Part shown: piece by piece, positions 30,852-42,229 of the stretch
Position numbering within the stretch: the stretch's first letter is position 1
Layout of the letters: the number at the start of each line of letters is the position of its first letter
Assembly (NCBI GenBank): GCA_949825065.1
Contig: OX463848.1
Location: 36,237,491 to 36,301,490 of the forward strand
Direction of reading: 5' to 3'
Source of the DNA: Odontocerum albicorne
Lineage: Eukaryota > Arthropoda > Insecta > Trichoptera > Odontoceridae
Length of the DNA stretch: 64,000 nucleotides
Translations under genes and position numbers: made by a program
The notes under the pieces: model-generated
What the model saw: only the letters and a program-made list of their open reading frames with translations
What the model was told of the DNA's origin: nothing
Database searches by the model: none

Positions 30852-33800
30852 CTGCAACAAAAGGAGGGCTATGAAAAATATTGTATATAAAAATAATAAA
30901 ATATTTTATGATTAATAAATGCTTTCTTATTCCATTTATGACACCAACACCCATTACACGTATTTCTACCTCCTATCCAAAGGCTCTCTTGAGGTGGAAA
31001 TATCCCAGTTTGTCATGAGAGTAATGCTTTTATAACATACTGGTATCGTGCTACTTTACCATGGACCACACACTTAAAAAATATTTCCGTAAATATACCT
31101 AACACACTTTTGATGTGGGTGGTCCATAGTAAAGTAACATGACACTAATTTAATGTATTCCAACTAACCAGACCTATGTTAAAGATTCCTTGAAACCAGA
31201 CTGGAATCCTATTTAAATAAAACCTGAGTTCCAACGGAAATCGTTCCAACGTCACCATATCTTAAGAAGTAAATACATAACTTTTTACTCAGCTTATGAT
31301 ATACTAAGATTACTATCATCTAAGATATAAACAAATGACTTTTTACTCAGCTAATGAAACACAATGATCTCCTATGATGTTAACAGTAGACTCTTTATTC
31401 AGCTAATGACGTACTAAGGTGAATATCTCCTAAGATATAAACAATGAATTCTTTACTTAGCTAATGAAATACTAAGGTGACTATCTCCTAAGATATAAAC
31501 AATAGACTCTTTACTTAGCTAATGAAATACTAAGGTGACTATCTCCTAAGATGTAAACAGTAGACTCTTTATGCAGCTAATGACATACTAAGGTTATTTT
31601 CTCCTACGATATAAGCATTGGACTCTTTACTCAGCTAATGAAATACTAAGGTCACTATCTCCTAAGATATAAACAATGGCCTTGGTACTTAGCTAATGAT
31701 ATACTAAGGTGACTATATCCTAAGATGAAAACAGTGAAGTCTTTACTCAACTAATGAAATACTTAGGTAACTATTTGTTGAATAGTGTGTGTTTGTTAGA
31801 TACAACAACTCTTGAACACACGACTTCAAGAGTCTCTGCCCTTTCTTTTTTATGTTTCTCACTCCAAGATGACCTAGGAATTTTGGCCACAAGACTCTAA
31901 TTTGAGCAATGAAGTTAATCAAAATTATTAAACTTTTTAATGTTTTTACTTCAAATATACTTTTGAATGTGTAGTCATCTAAGTGTACGACATTCATGCA
32001 ACGGTCTGTATCTTATAAAGGAATGCTGCAAATCGATGGCTTCTATAACATAATTAAAAAAGCTTTCAATTTTATTACACTTATAAAACCATATCGTAAA
32101 CAAAATTAAAATACTAAGGTCTTCAGTACGAGAACTCAGCTAAATAAAATGTTAAATTAGCGACTAAATTGATGTTTTCGGAGCCATACACGAAGAAAAA
32201 TACTTTTGAAATAGATTAATGATAGAATATTCATCAATCAAATTACTTTGTTATTCCATTTATTAATTGATAATTAGTGGAATAAAAAAGTATTTGAATA
32301 TTAAATATTTTAAAATGGAGTTCAAAATGGTTAAACCAGAAAACTTTGATACATTAGTTTATTGATATTAAAATTAAATGAAAAATAATATGTACCTCGA
32401 GATTAAATAATAACTCGTATCACATACAGTATTGATTTTACAAATAACGAAATACTTTTAGTATTTTATAATTTTTTCTAAGTTAAACATTTTATTCAGT
32501 TGTTTATAAGGAATTCATTCGACTGTTTCTTATCTAAGTTGTGAGATACGAGGTATTATTTTATCGTATTTGATATTACCTTCAACTTCATGAAGAAGCA
32601 AAATTTTGTTGAGTGTAACACCGACCCTTTTGAATTCACTTTGTAGACTTTCACAGACTATAATCAGACTTAGTAGACGCATTAAAGAGTGAACGTTCCA
32701 TATATATGAAAGTATTGCCCATTGGGAAGTCTAAAATATCAGTAAGTAACATTTTTTTTTATTAAGTTCAGTATTACTGTTATCACAATTATTATTTAAA
32801 CATGAAAATCTAAACTATTATAGTTAAATACACAAGTTACACGAAAAAGTAATTTTCATATCTAAAGAGCTTTAGTTTAAGCTCCTGTCTCTGAAATATG
32901 TGAACAAATCCTATTCATGAAAATATTCCGTATTTTTTCGAGAATCTTCTTCAGAAATAAAAACAACTTCAGCAGCGATAACGTATTTATTGGTTACTTA
33001 TAAGTCTAAAGTGGAACGAACTTCCAAGATTTATCAGATGTGCACCATCCTTATTTTCGTTTAAGAGATAATTAATTACTTTGATAATTACTAATTTAGC
33101 TTTGATTACTTTATCCTTGAACGAAATATTTTTCTCTAGTTCTACCATTATTGATAGAGATAAGCAATTGTTTTTCTCTAGTTCTACCATTATTGATTGA
33201 GATAAGCAATTGTTTTTCTCTAGTTCCACCATTATTGATAGAGATAAGCAAATATTTTTCTCTAGTTCTACCATTATTGATAGAGATAATCAAATATTTT
33301 TCTCTAGTTCTACCATTATTGATAGAGATAATCAAATATTTCTCTCTAGTTCTACCATTATTGATAGAGATAAGCAAATGTTTTTTTTTATAATTAAAAT
33401 TTAAACGAATATTTTTGATGTTTTAATACTTTTTTGTAAAATCTGTCATGGATCAAGACAGTAAAATGTATCCAAGATTCCATTAGTTGGAAGAAATTGA
33501 TGTATAGCAATAAGCCCACCAGATGTGTCAGGTTTAACCATGTACTTAAAAGAATGAAAATAAAATGAAATTTTTAAAACCTTACAACAAAATTAGCATT
33601 AGGATTGAAATTTTCAAAAATAAATTAAATATATTAAAACTTACCTCATTTTTGTATTCAATGTAATTCATTATCACGAACAAAACAGTCGGAATAGGTC
33701 CTAAAAGGAGCTAAAAATGAATAAATTATTAAAAGCAACAATTATTACAGTAAATCGTTCAAGTTGCGTAAACTGGGAATAGACGAATGTTTTACATTTA

Positions 33801-36800
33801 TTGAATTTAAAAGAACATTAACGTAAAATTAATCATCGAATACACAATGAAACAGAACATTTTAAAATATGAATGATTAAAATCCCTCATCCCTCAATTA
33901 TGTTAACAGATCAGCGAAAAATAAATGAGGTAAAAGTGATTTAAAAATTATTAAAATACATATACAATGTGCGACTAGTAATGCCAAGTGGTCCACATAA
34001 AATTAATATTGAATATATGATGTATGTATGTACATATTGTATATTAGGTGTTAACATAAGCTGTGTCCGTTTTTTTTTCAATTTAAAAATTAGCACCAAA
34101 AGTAAGGGATCTTCATGAATAATATGGTTTAATCAAAGTCCACTGGTCGTCCAGAACGCTCCTTGTCTTTCAGGTCGAAATTACCGTCTTTGAAACGCAA
34201 AAACCATCAATGAGCTGTCCTTAAATTAATAGCATCTTCATCGTACACTTCGCAAATATCGCGAGCAGCTTTGGCAGCTTTATTTCCTCGATTGAACGCG
34301 AACAGAAGGAGGTGTCGTAAATGCTCACTTTCGTCTACTTGACATTCCATTTTGAAGGTTTATAATAAAATAAAATATGTAACGTAAAAGCAAACACAAT
34401 ATCTTGTAGAGCAGAACATTTTCTTTCGAATGACGTATAACCTCTATCATTTGATTTATATTTGGTGCTCATTTTTAAATTGGAAAAAAATGGACACAAC
34501 TTATGTTAACTCCCAATACATATCATATATTTATAAGAAATACATGCAGGTACAAATTAGTGTGTGTTTTAAGTGATTATTTCGTTGATTAGTAATTAAG
34601 TGACATTCCCCACGCAGAAACTGCTACAATTTGCGTATATTCTTCTTCAGAACTCATGGTGTTAAGCTGTCCGAAGAGCTTGTGGCAAAGGCAGGCCCGT
34701 AGCACACATTTTTTTGTTGCTCCAGCGTTTATGTGTTCTACCTCTACTCCTGCAACCCTCCATATTATCAGTGACTATGAACCTCTATGTGGCCGAAGAA
34801 TACAATGCCTTCACTAACAATTGATTATAATGTATTTAACCCAAAGGTTGAATTTTTTCACGATTATATCGGCACAATGCACTTAATTCTCTTTACGTTT
34901 ATCGTTTCATTTTCTTCATTTAAAAAATGACACTGTTTTGTTTAAAAAAACCACGAGTTACTGAATCAAAGAAATTATCGAAAAAATACATATCAATATT
35001 TCCGAAGCCACTTGCACTTAAAACTATTGATTTGAAAGAACTTCCTGGAATAATATAAATATGATTCGTCAAAAAATTAATCAGACAATTTTAAAATAAT
35101 TACTAAACTAACGACAATCTCCTTGGCATAGTTGGTAAGAAGCCTTTCTTTCAGCCTGGAAGTTGCGGGTTTGATTTCTGCTGTTAAACGATTTATTTAT
35201 AAAAGAGTGAAAAGATGTGGAAAATCGGCAAGCTGAGAGTTCAAATTCCCCACGCTTTTAGTGAAATTAACAAGGCAGATCATTTATCTATACCGACAAG
35301 TCTTCTTACATGACGGAAAAACAACAGTGTCTTAGTCATAAAAGCCACTTTATAAATTCAGGAGGAATTATGTTTTGAAATATATTTTAAGACCTCTGAG
35401 GCCTCGTTAATGAGACGGCTGTCTTTCAAACTTAAGCAAAAGGTTAGATTTCATTATGTATTATTTTGTAAATTGTGTCGCCTCTAATGTTAAGGTCGAT
35501 ATCTTAATAATTCCGACTTTATTTTTACATGGGTTGATAAATCTAAAATGGCTAGTAAAGAAAAGTCAGAGACAATGCTTAAAATACCACTGCATTCAGT
35601 TAACGCCTTTTGGCGTGATGTGTAATGTTTGTGTTAATTTTATTTAAAAAAAAAATTACATCTGAATATCGTGCCAGACATCAATTGTTTAAACCGGGGG
35701 TCTCCAAACTTGACCCACTGACTCCTCCACTAAGTCCCAAGGGCCAAAGCCCAGCTAGCTCATCATACCAACATACTGTAGTTTTGAATTACGCGCAAAT
35801 TTTCGTATTGGGACTAGCCGGTGAGTGAGGTTTGGAATACCAATGATAAATGTGTCGCCTCTAATATTAAGGTCAATATCTTAATAATTCCGACTTTATT
35901 TTAATACTATATATGCTGATAAATTCAAAATGGCTAGTAAAGAAAAGTCAGAGACAATGCTTTAAAGTTACTGCATTCAGTTGACGTCTTTTGGCGTGAT
36001 GTGTAATGTTTGTGTTCATTTTATTTAAAAAATATATATTTTACAGCTGAATATCGTGCCAGACATCAATTGTTTAAAATATGACAGCTAATCTGATCTT
36101 CAATCTGGGTCTGAAATCTCCAAGTTCTCTCAACCCTCTTTCGAGTGCTGAACAATTTAAGCAGTCCTCAGCAACTGCGTGAAAAATTGATTTTTCTTTG
36201 AGAGCACGGACTGTCCGTCCGATCTGGTGATGGTATACCAACGCATCATACATTACACACTTTTCAATACATCAATATTACCAGCACCGATATACACACA
36301 TACCATCACCTCGTTTACCTGCTAGAGTAGAACAGTTTTTCTATTTCAATACATATTACCTTACCCACATTCATACATATTCTCATATAACTACGATTTC
36401 ACATACTTCTACCAATTTCTTCCTTTAAAATATCATTCTCATAATCCGACCATATTTTCTAGATATTCCTCTACCACGCCTTCCACCGATACTCTTGTAG
36501 TTTGCGCATATTCTTCTACAGATTCTTCGACATTCCGTTAGCCGTAGAACCTGTGGTAAAGGTAGAACTGTATTACTCAACGCATTCTACACCTGATAGT
36601 ACGACCTTCTATATTGTCCGTGACCAAGAGATTGTCTATGCCCTCCTTACGCAAAATGCAACGGAAAAACTCATGAATGCAATCCCTTCAATAATAATTG
36701 ATTATATGTAACTATTATAAGATTATCTTTTAAGATGGACGGGCACTAACAACGACAATTGACAACAATATTTTAAATGTATAATTAAATTCAATATTCA

Positions 36801-37695
36801 ACACTTCGAAATAATTGAAAAAAATACTTACAATATAATCAAATTCAGTATTCAGCATTCGTAAGATGTTTAGCAATTTATCATGCATTTCCATTAATGA
36901 ATTAAGTTTTATTTCAAAAAATAAATATTTAACTGTAAAGCTTGAAGATACAACATTTCCGTCTCCATCATTTTGATTTAGGTTCAATTTCAGAAATATT
37001 TTTCGCCAAATGTAGGAAAAGGGAGATAGTTCCGAATTATTAAAATGGGGATATTTCGAATAAAGGTATTCATTTATTATATTAACGTAAGAATAAATTA
37101 TGTTTGTTGTAGTACAAAATCTAAAAACTGAAAAATCGCTTGCCACCAAGTAATAAAAATGGCAAAGTTTCGAACAAATTAAAAAGGGTGTTAAATGTAT
37201 TGTTGAATAAATACTCCATGTTTGTGCACATATTAAAAAAAATAATGTTACAATATGCCAAAAGGTATTATATTTATTATTTAACAGAAAGGGATTTCTT
37301 TCAGTCATACGTTTATCAAAGCGAGAGAAGTTTTTGAGAATTTTTACAAATTTATTTGAAAAAATATTGCAATTCAAAACACACATCAAATTGACTATGC
37401 TCAAAGAAGATGTGACAATGAAAATTATTTTTTTTAAAAAAGGCTTTGTGTTGTTCGAAAATAAAATAAATACATGATAAAAAATAGTTAAACTGAATAT
37501 TTTAATAATAGTGCCGCATATTTTGTTAACAATATGAGTTTGTATTATTTCATTACCAAACACTCGATAACTTTTTAATAAAAAAAATGAATGTACTAAA
37601 CCTAAAGGTTCAAATTTTTTCACGAATATATCGACACAATGTGAATAATTGTCTTTACATTTTACGTTTTCATTTGTTGATTTTAAAGATGTCAT
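30691..37695 (-). CDS. Gustatory receptor, shortest complete isoform (exon 1A + common exons 2-4)
   Basis: Exons 37695-36832, 33710-33645, 32730-32580 and 30851-30691 join in phases 0, 0 and 1 with GT-AG borders into a 413-residue protein, normal for insect gustatory receptors (7tm_7). Predicted helices: four in exon 1 (roughly 59-80, 88-110, 143-165, 168-190), one in exon 2 (289-306), one in exon 3 (317-335) and one in exon 4 (385-410). Family features: MHDKLLNILRMLN before intron 1, a conserved Cys in exon 3, and the TY of the C-terminal signature (residues 403-404). The signature is atypical: TYYSAIFLLTT lacks the usual QF. Family knowledge: ligand-gated cation channels on the dendrites of taste neurons. 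Ligand unknown. Confidence 0.85.
31035..31160. repeat. Inverted pair of 47-bp satellite-like units
   Basis: 31035-31075 (forward) and 31096-31160 (reverse) both resemble the satellite of 13233-15770 (GTGTCATGTTACT...ATGGACCACCCACATCAAAA). They sit head to head in receptor intron 3. Confidence 0.75.
31258..31775. repeat. About 58-bp minisatellite, about 9 diverged copies
   Basis: Unit with CTCCTAAGATATAAACAATA, then GACTCTTTACTTAGCTAATG and AAATACTAAGGTGACTAT. Lies in receptor intron 3 (32579-30852). Confidence 0.9.
32580..32730 (-). CDS. Receptor common exon 3 (helix 6)
   Basis: Acceptor GATATTTTAG, donor GTAATA. 50 codons plus one base, phase 0 to phase 1. Encodes WAILSYIWNVHSLMRLLSLI, then CESLQSEFKRVGVTLNKILL, the helix-6, Cys and charged stretch found before the last intron in gustatory receptors. 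On the opposite strand the same DNA mimics a short first exon, which I rejected. Confidence 0.87.
33118..33385. repeat. 42-bp minisatellite, 6 copies
   Basis: Unit TTGATAGAGATAAGCAATTG plus TTTTTCTCTAGTTCTACCATTA, in receptor intron 2. The frames open through it on both strands are artefacts. Confidence 0.95.
33645..33710 (-). CDS. Receptor common exon 2 (helix 5)
   Basis: A 22-codon exon between TTCATTTTTAG and GTAAGT, phase 0 on both sides. Encodes LLLGPIPTVLFVIMNYIEYK, a single hydrophobic helix. Its size and phase are exactly what is needed between exons 1 and 3. Confidence 0.83.
34051..34510 (-). mobile_element. Mariner-derived MITE (N-terminal transposase piece)
   Basis: Inverted ends TTAACATAAGCTGTGTCC / complement of GGACACAACTTATGTTAA. 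The minus strand retains a decayed mariner N-terminus (ESEHLRHLLLFAFNRGNKAA, then FKDGNFDLKDKERSGRP). The catalytic half is deleted. Related to 60000-60765. Confidence 0.8.
34840..35020 (-). pseudogene. Truncated receptor exon 1 relic (between A and exon 2)
   Basis: 34850-34925 matches the first 35 or so codons of exon 1 (the ...HCVDIFVKKFEPLGL part), frameshifted. 34991-35020 keeps the conserved upstream block (TTTCCGAAGCCACTTG). The coding part is followed directly by the 3'-flanking cassette sequence, so the middle of the exon has been deleted. Confidence 0.75.
35105..35210 (+). mobile_element. tRNA-like SINE head in cassette upstream region
   Basis: A-box-like TGGCATAGTTGGTAAG and B-box-like GGGTTTGATTTC. 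The same head lies upstream of the receptor exons at 37857, 38472, 41536, 45165, 49190, 51785 and 55192 in varying states of decay. Confidence 0.65.
35473..36083. repeat. Direct duplication of about 215 bp split by a hAT-like scrap
   Basis: 35473-35690 and 35860-36083 share GTGTCGCCTCTAATGTTAAG, AATGGCTAGTAAAGAAAAGT and CTTTTGGCGTGATGTGTAAT. The piece between starts CCGGGGGTCTCCAAACTTG, a hAT-type end. Part of the unit recurs at 49745-49850. Confidence 0.7.
36400..36720 (-). mobile_element. LINE remnant forming the 3' flank of cassette A
   Basis: Minus-strand reading contains scraps such as NGMPKNL and GGRRGRG, like the C-terminal tail of LINEs. The same flank occurs at 34605-34830, 38100-38220, 40000-40340, 43780-43880, 47630-48000, 50430-50600 and 53850-54000. 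It was therefore copied with the receptor cassettes. Confidence 0.55.
36832..37695 (-). CDS. Gustatory receptor first exon A
   Basis: 288 codons, ATG 37695, phase-0 donor GTAAGT at 36831. Encodes an intracellular N-terminus (FVKKFEPLGLVHSFFLLKSY) and transmembrane helices 1-4, ending HDKLLNILRMLNTEFDYI. This is the first exon nearest the common exons (intron 1 is 3.1 kb). No stop or frameshift. In-frame reading past the donor runs on for 33 codons and is not expected to be used. The upstream block at 37700-37785 is shared with the other copies. Confidence 0.9.
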
Positions 37696-37699
37696 AATT

Positions 37700-37790
37700 T
37701 ATTTTCAATAAACACGAGTTACCACAACAAAGAAATTAAAGGAAAGACATTTGAATTAATATTTCCGAAACCACTTGTAATTAGAAAATA
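37700..37790 (-). promoter_or_regulatory. Conserved upstream block of receptor first exons (copy A)
   Basis: About 90 bp before each first exon is far better conserved than the DNA beyond. On the minus strand it runs ACAAGTGGTTTCGGAAATAT, then an A/T-rich part and CTCGTGTTTATTGAAAAT before ATG. Matching blocks: 41385-41462 (B), 45000-45072 (C), 49020-49100 (D), 51620-51702 (E), 55010-55092 (F). Likely 5' UTR plus core promoter; this is inferred. Confidence 0.5.
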
Positions 37791-38224
37791 CTTCATGTTT
37801 AAATTTGATGATTGGTCAAAAAACTCATTAAATAAATTTTAAATAATTACCAAAATAACGATCACCCCCGTAACCTTGTTAATAAGGGGTATGTCTTTCA
37901 GCCTGGAGGGCGCGGGTTCGATTCTTATTATTTTTAAAAAGGGTTCAAGTCTGTTTTTTTTTGTAATAGCCTCTTTTAAATATTTCTGGTTTGTTGGAAG
38001 GGATTGCCACATGGCAATAAACCCATCAGGTTGGATTGTATACAGTGAAATTGATATACAACACAAAAAATGGATGACGTATAATATGACCACAAGAGCG
38101 TGTGTGTTCTACCTCTACTCCTGCAACCCTCCACATTGTCAATGACTACGAAATTATATATGCTCTCCTTACGCAAACTATGGCCGAAGAATACAATGAC
38201 TTTATTAACAATTGGTTATAACTC

Positions 38225-38400
38225 ATTGAACCCAAAGGCTCAATTTTTTTCACGAATATATCGGCACAATGCATTTAATTCTCTTGTGTCTTTATTTGTT
38301 CGTTTTAAAAAACACGAGTTACTGAATAAAAGAAATAAACGAAAAATCACTTATAAATATTTTCTAAGCAACTTACACTTAAAGTTATTAATTTGAAGGT
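38225..38400 (-). pseudogene. Truncated receptor exon 1 relic (between B and A)
   Basis: 38228-38310 matches the start of exon 1 (GTGAAAAAAATTGAGCCTTT on the minus strand, equal to VKKFEPLG with a frameshift). It is followed at once by the 3'-flank sequence, so most of the exon is deleted. Same architecture as the relic at 34840. Confidence 0.75.
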
Positions 38401-38588
38401 ATTTCCAGGAATAATATAAATATGATTCGTCAAAAAACTTATCAAATACATTTTAAATATCTATATAAATAACGACAATCTCCGTGGCATCGTTGATAAG
38501 AAGTCTTTCTTCCAGCCTGGAGGTGGCGGTTTCGATTTCTGTTGTCACATGATTTATTCCTAAAAGGGTTTCAAACTAGTTTTTTATT

Positions 38589-38619
38589 AAAGCTGTTTAA
38601 AAAAAAAAAAAAACAAAAA

Positions 38620-38677
<58 letters not shown>

Positions 38678-38680
38678 GAA
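38589..38680. repeat. Poly(A)-(TA)n-poly(T) microsatellite
   Basis: A-run, about 15 TA units, then a T-run. The whole tract is self-complementary and prone to slippage. Confidence 0.95.
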
Positions 38681-38919
38681 AGGTTAAGCCACCTGTGTAG
38701 CGAAAGTGTAATACAGCAATAATATAATACATGAAAGTCATAGATAAGTTTCGTTATTGAGAACTAATTGTAATGATTTATAAATTATTCTAAATGGTTC
38801 ATCATATATGGCAAGTTTCTTTTTAGCTTGAGTAAATAAGTATCACTTAGTCTTATCACAACAGTGACAATTGACAAATCGTATCAATATGATAAATTAT
38901 CAGTTAGGGAAATGAAGGG

Positions 38920-39360
38920 ATTGGAAGTACATAATCGTCACGTTATATTGTGGGAGTATGAGCAGGGGGAAATGCTACAGAGGCACCTGAAAAAATAAGC
39001 AACGCGTGTATGGGGAAGGAACCATAACTGACCGGATAGTGCTTAACTGGGTTGTGAAATTTCGTTCTGGAGATTTGTCATTGAATGATGAAACCAGACT
39101 GAAACGCTCATCGGACTTTGATTATGAAGCATTTAAATCATCGAAGAAATGCAATGCACGCCAAAATACGACAGAATACGCATACAAGTTGAATACATCA
39201 CAATCCACCAAATGCCGCCACTTAGAAATGATGGAGAAAATTCTCATTCTAATACATATTTTCTTTGGGATTTAACGTTTATTTTTTTCATACACTATAT
39301 CAAAGGCGTGATCATGGACATCAATAATAGTTATGAAAACAACTGATTAATTGAAACAAA
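38920..39360 (+). mobile_element. Mariner N-terminal fragment, decayed
   Basis: Plus-strand VVKFRSGDLSLNDETR followed by SSDFDYEAFK resembles the second helix-turn-helix and linker of SETMAR-type mariners. The following CTAATACATATTTTCTTTGG stretch recurs at 50170-50260. A smaller scrap is at 46490. Confidence 0.55.
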
Positions 39361-39639
39361 TATTTTGCTTGCAAATCTTAAATAAAGGAATACATTTTAA
39401 AGGATTTAAACTTTAAGGCTATTTTTCTTAGTAATTATCTTTCGGTAACAATTTTCAATACACCAATATTTTCAGCATCGATATACATTTATTTATTATT
39501 TCAAAACAGGCTTAGCCTAATTACTTTGAAAAATACAAGACATTAAAAAAGAAGAAAAATTACATAGAATTTTTTTTTTAATTATATAAAATAGTGCATA
39601 TGCATACACACGAGTATATGATACACACACGAGTATATT

Positions 39640-39910
39640 CACAGTCACTTAAGTACGTTGATGAGTGCTTTCTAACGCGCTCAATCTAAGAAGAAAATTT
39701 ACTTTTGCTTTTGGTAATGTGATATGAAATATGTCAATATCCGAAGCAGTCCCGTTCAGAAGAGTTAAGGCCCTTCCAACAGGCATACCGACTGGAAGAC
39801 CCGTTATTGCGTATGTTATTGAGAACAGTTCTTGCCGGCGCAGTCTAGTGTAATTGTTAGGAACATTTAACGCTAATCTTTGTAGTAATGCTGGACAGCT
39901 CACAACTCTC
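39640..39910 (-). mobile_element. Retroelement-like C-terminal fragment
   Basis: Minus frame with CPALLQRLALNVPNNYTRLR and SDIDIFHITLPKAK resembles the tail found on many insect LINE reverse transcriptases (short hydrophobic stretch, then D-I-D-I-F). Assignment tentative. Confidence 0.4.
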
Positions 39911-40512
39911 CGAACGAGTTTGACAACGTATACCAGGAGACGCAGATATGTTACATACCATCATCTCGTTTTCCTGTTGGGGCTGGTAAAAGTTTTTCTA
40001 TTTCCATACATATTACCTCACCTACATTCATACATATTCTCATACAACTAGGATTACTCTTATTTCTACCAATTTATTCCTTCAAAATATCATTATCATA
40101 ATCCGACAACATTTTCATGGTATTCCTCTACCACGCCTTTCTTAGATACTACTGTAGTTTGCGCATATTCTTCTACAGATTCTTCAGCATTCCGTTGACG
40201 AAGAGCATGTGGTAAAGCAGTATCACTCAGCGCATTCTATCCCTGCTATTGCAACCTTTCACGTTGTCCGTGACCAAGAGATTGTCTATGCCCTCCTTAT
40301 GCAAAATGCAAAGGAAGAACTGATGAATACGAACCCTTCGATAATAATTGATAATATGTAACATAACTGTTTAAATAATTGATTATATGTAACTACTATA
40401 AGATTATCTTTCAAGATGGACGGTCCCCATCAACAACAATTGAGAACAATATTTTAAATGTATAATTAAATTCAATATTCAACACTTCGAAATAATTGAA
40501 AAAAATACTTAC

Positions 40513-41376
40513 AATATAATCAAATTCAGTATTCAACATTCGTAAGATATTTAACAATTTATCATGCATTTCCATTAATGAATTAAGTTTTATTTCAAAA
40601 AATAAATATTTAACTGCAAAGCTTGAAGTTATTGTAGTTCCGTCTCCAACATTTTGATTCAGGTTCAATTTAAGAATCGTTTTTCTCCAAATGTAGGAAA
40701 AGGGAGATAACTCCGAATTATTACAATGCGGATATTTCGAATAAAGGTATTCATTTATAATATAAACGTACGAATAAATTATGTTTGTTGTAGTACAAAA
40801 TCTAAAAACTGAAAAATCGTTTGCCACCATGTAATAAAAATAGTAAAGTGTCGAACTTAATATGAAGACAGATAAAGGAGTTTTTAAATAAATACTCCAT
40901 GTACATATACATATTAAAAAAAGTAATGTTGCAATATGCCAAAAGGTATTATATTTATTATTTAACAGAAAGGGATTTCTTTCAGTTATACGTTTATCTA
41001 AGCGAGATAAGTTTTTGAGAATTTTTACAAATTTGTTCGAAAAAATATTGCAATTCAAAACGCACATATTATTAACTATGCTAAAAGAACAAATGACAAC
41101 GAAAATTATTTTTTTTAAAAAAGGCTTCATGAAATTTGAAAATAAAACAAAAATATGATAAAACATAGTTAAACTGAATATTATGATAATTGTACCGCAT
41201 ATTTTGTTAACAATATGAGTTTGTATTATTTCTTTTCCAAACACTCGATAACTTTTTAATAACAAAAATGAATGTACTAAACCTAAAGGTTCAAATTTTT
41301 TCACGAATATATCGACACAATGCGAATAATTTTCTTTACATTTTTCGTTTTTATTTGTTAATTTTAAAGGTGTCAT
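40513..41376 (-). CDS. Gustatory receptor first exon B
   Basis: 288 codons, same length as A. Intact, phase-0 donor GTAAGT at 40512. Very similar to A at both ends (EPLGLVHSFLLLKSYRVFGK; MHDKLLNILRMLNTEFDYI) but diverged in helices 1-4, for example ICICTWSIYLKTPLSVFILS where A has ICAQTWSIYSTIHLTPFLIC. Concentration of change in the membrane part suits a ligand-binding region. No exons 2-4 were seen between this exon and A. Confidence 0.9.
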
Positions 41377-41535
41377 AATTTATTTTCAATGAACACGAGT
41401 TATCACAACGAAGAAATTTAAAAAAAGACATTTGAATCGATATTTCCGAAGCCACTTGTAATTAGGAAATACTTTCTTATTTCATTTTGATGGTTGGTCA
41501 AAAAACTCATCAAATAAATTTTCAATAATTATCAA

Positions 41536-41735
41536 AATAACGATCTCCTTTGTAAACTTGTTAGTGTCATGGTTTTCAGCCAACAGGGTGCGGGTTCGAT
41601 TCTTATTATTTTTAAAAAGGGTTTATGTCTGTTTTTTTTAAAAACCTCTTTTAAATATTTCTTGTTTGTATGAGGGGTTTGCTCATGGCAATTAACCCAT
41701 CAGGTTGGATTGGATACAGTGAAATTGATATACAA
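41536..41735 (+). mobile_element. tRNA-like SINE upstream of receptor exon B
   Basis: Head with GTGCGGGTTCGATTC (B box) and the tail motif GGCAATTAACCCATCAGG. Same family as the copies at 35105 and 37857. Confidence 0.6.
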
Positions 41736-42059
41736 CACAATAAATAGATGACGTACTCGTATAATATAACACAAGAGCGTTTGGTTTTTTAATTTATAAA
41801 GGCAGCTCATAAAAAAGCCATAAAAAAATATTTTTAGCAATAGTAGGTTTGAAAAATTTATAAGAAGATTATATCGTAATCTTTTTTACGAAACAGGAAA
41901 AATCTTTCATAAAAATGTTTTCAAATTGATATGTAAACAGTCAAGTATTAGTATTAAAGAAATTTTAGTTCTTTTGTTTATGAATTTATTGTAAATTATT
42001 AATAAAAGAATATAACTATGGATCAATAAACCTATCCTTTAGAACATAATATTTTTTGA

Positions 42060-42225
42060 AAGCTCTATTGATTTTGTAAGCTGTATTGTTTTTGGAAGCG
42101 CTCTTGTTTTTGGAAGCTCTATTGTTTTAGGAAGTTCTCTTGTTTTTGGAAGCTCTATTGTTTTTGGAAGCTCTATTGTTTTTGGAAGCTCTATTGTTTT
42201 TGGAAGCTCTATTGTTTTTAATACT
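42060..42225. repeat. 18-bp minisatellite in receptor cassette
   Basis: Unit TATTGTTTTTGGAAGCTC, about 9 copies. The same unit forms arrays at 45600-45840 and 49480-49730, each at the same relative place upstream of a first exon. Confidence 0.93.
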
Positions 42226-42229
42226 TTTC

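Noticed and set aside
32703..32742. Plus-strand ATG followed by ten codons and GTAAGT, looking like a short first exon
   Set aside because: It is the reverse of the acceptor side of receptor exon 3, which has much stronger support (phase, length, protein family).
36502..36711. Plus-strand frame with IVRDQEIVYALLTQN, repeated beside each receptor exon
   Set aside because: The copies at 34700, 38100, 40200 and 53900 break the frame; it is better explained as the reverse of a LINE-derived flank copied with the cassettes.
36730..36831. Reading receptor exon A on past the donor to a stop (adds EVLNIEFNYTFKILLSIVVV)
   Set aside because: All six copies share the donor at the same codon while the read-through parts differ in length and sequence; a helix 5-7 set exists downstream.
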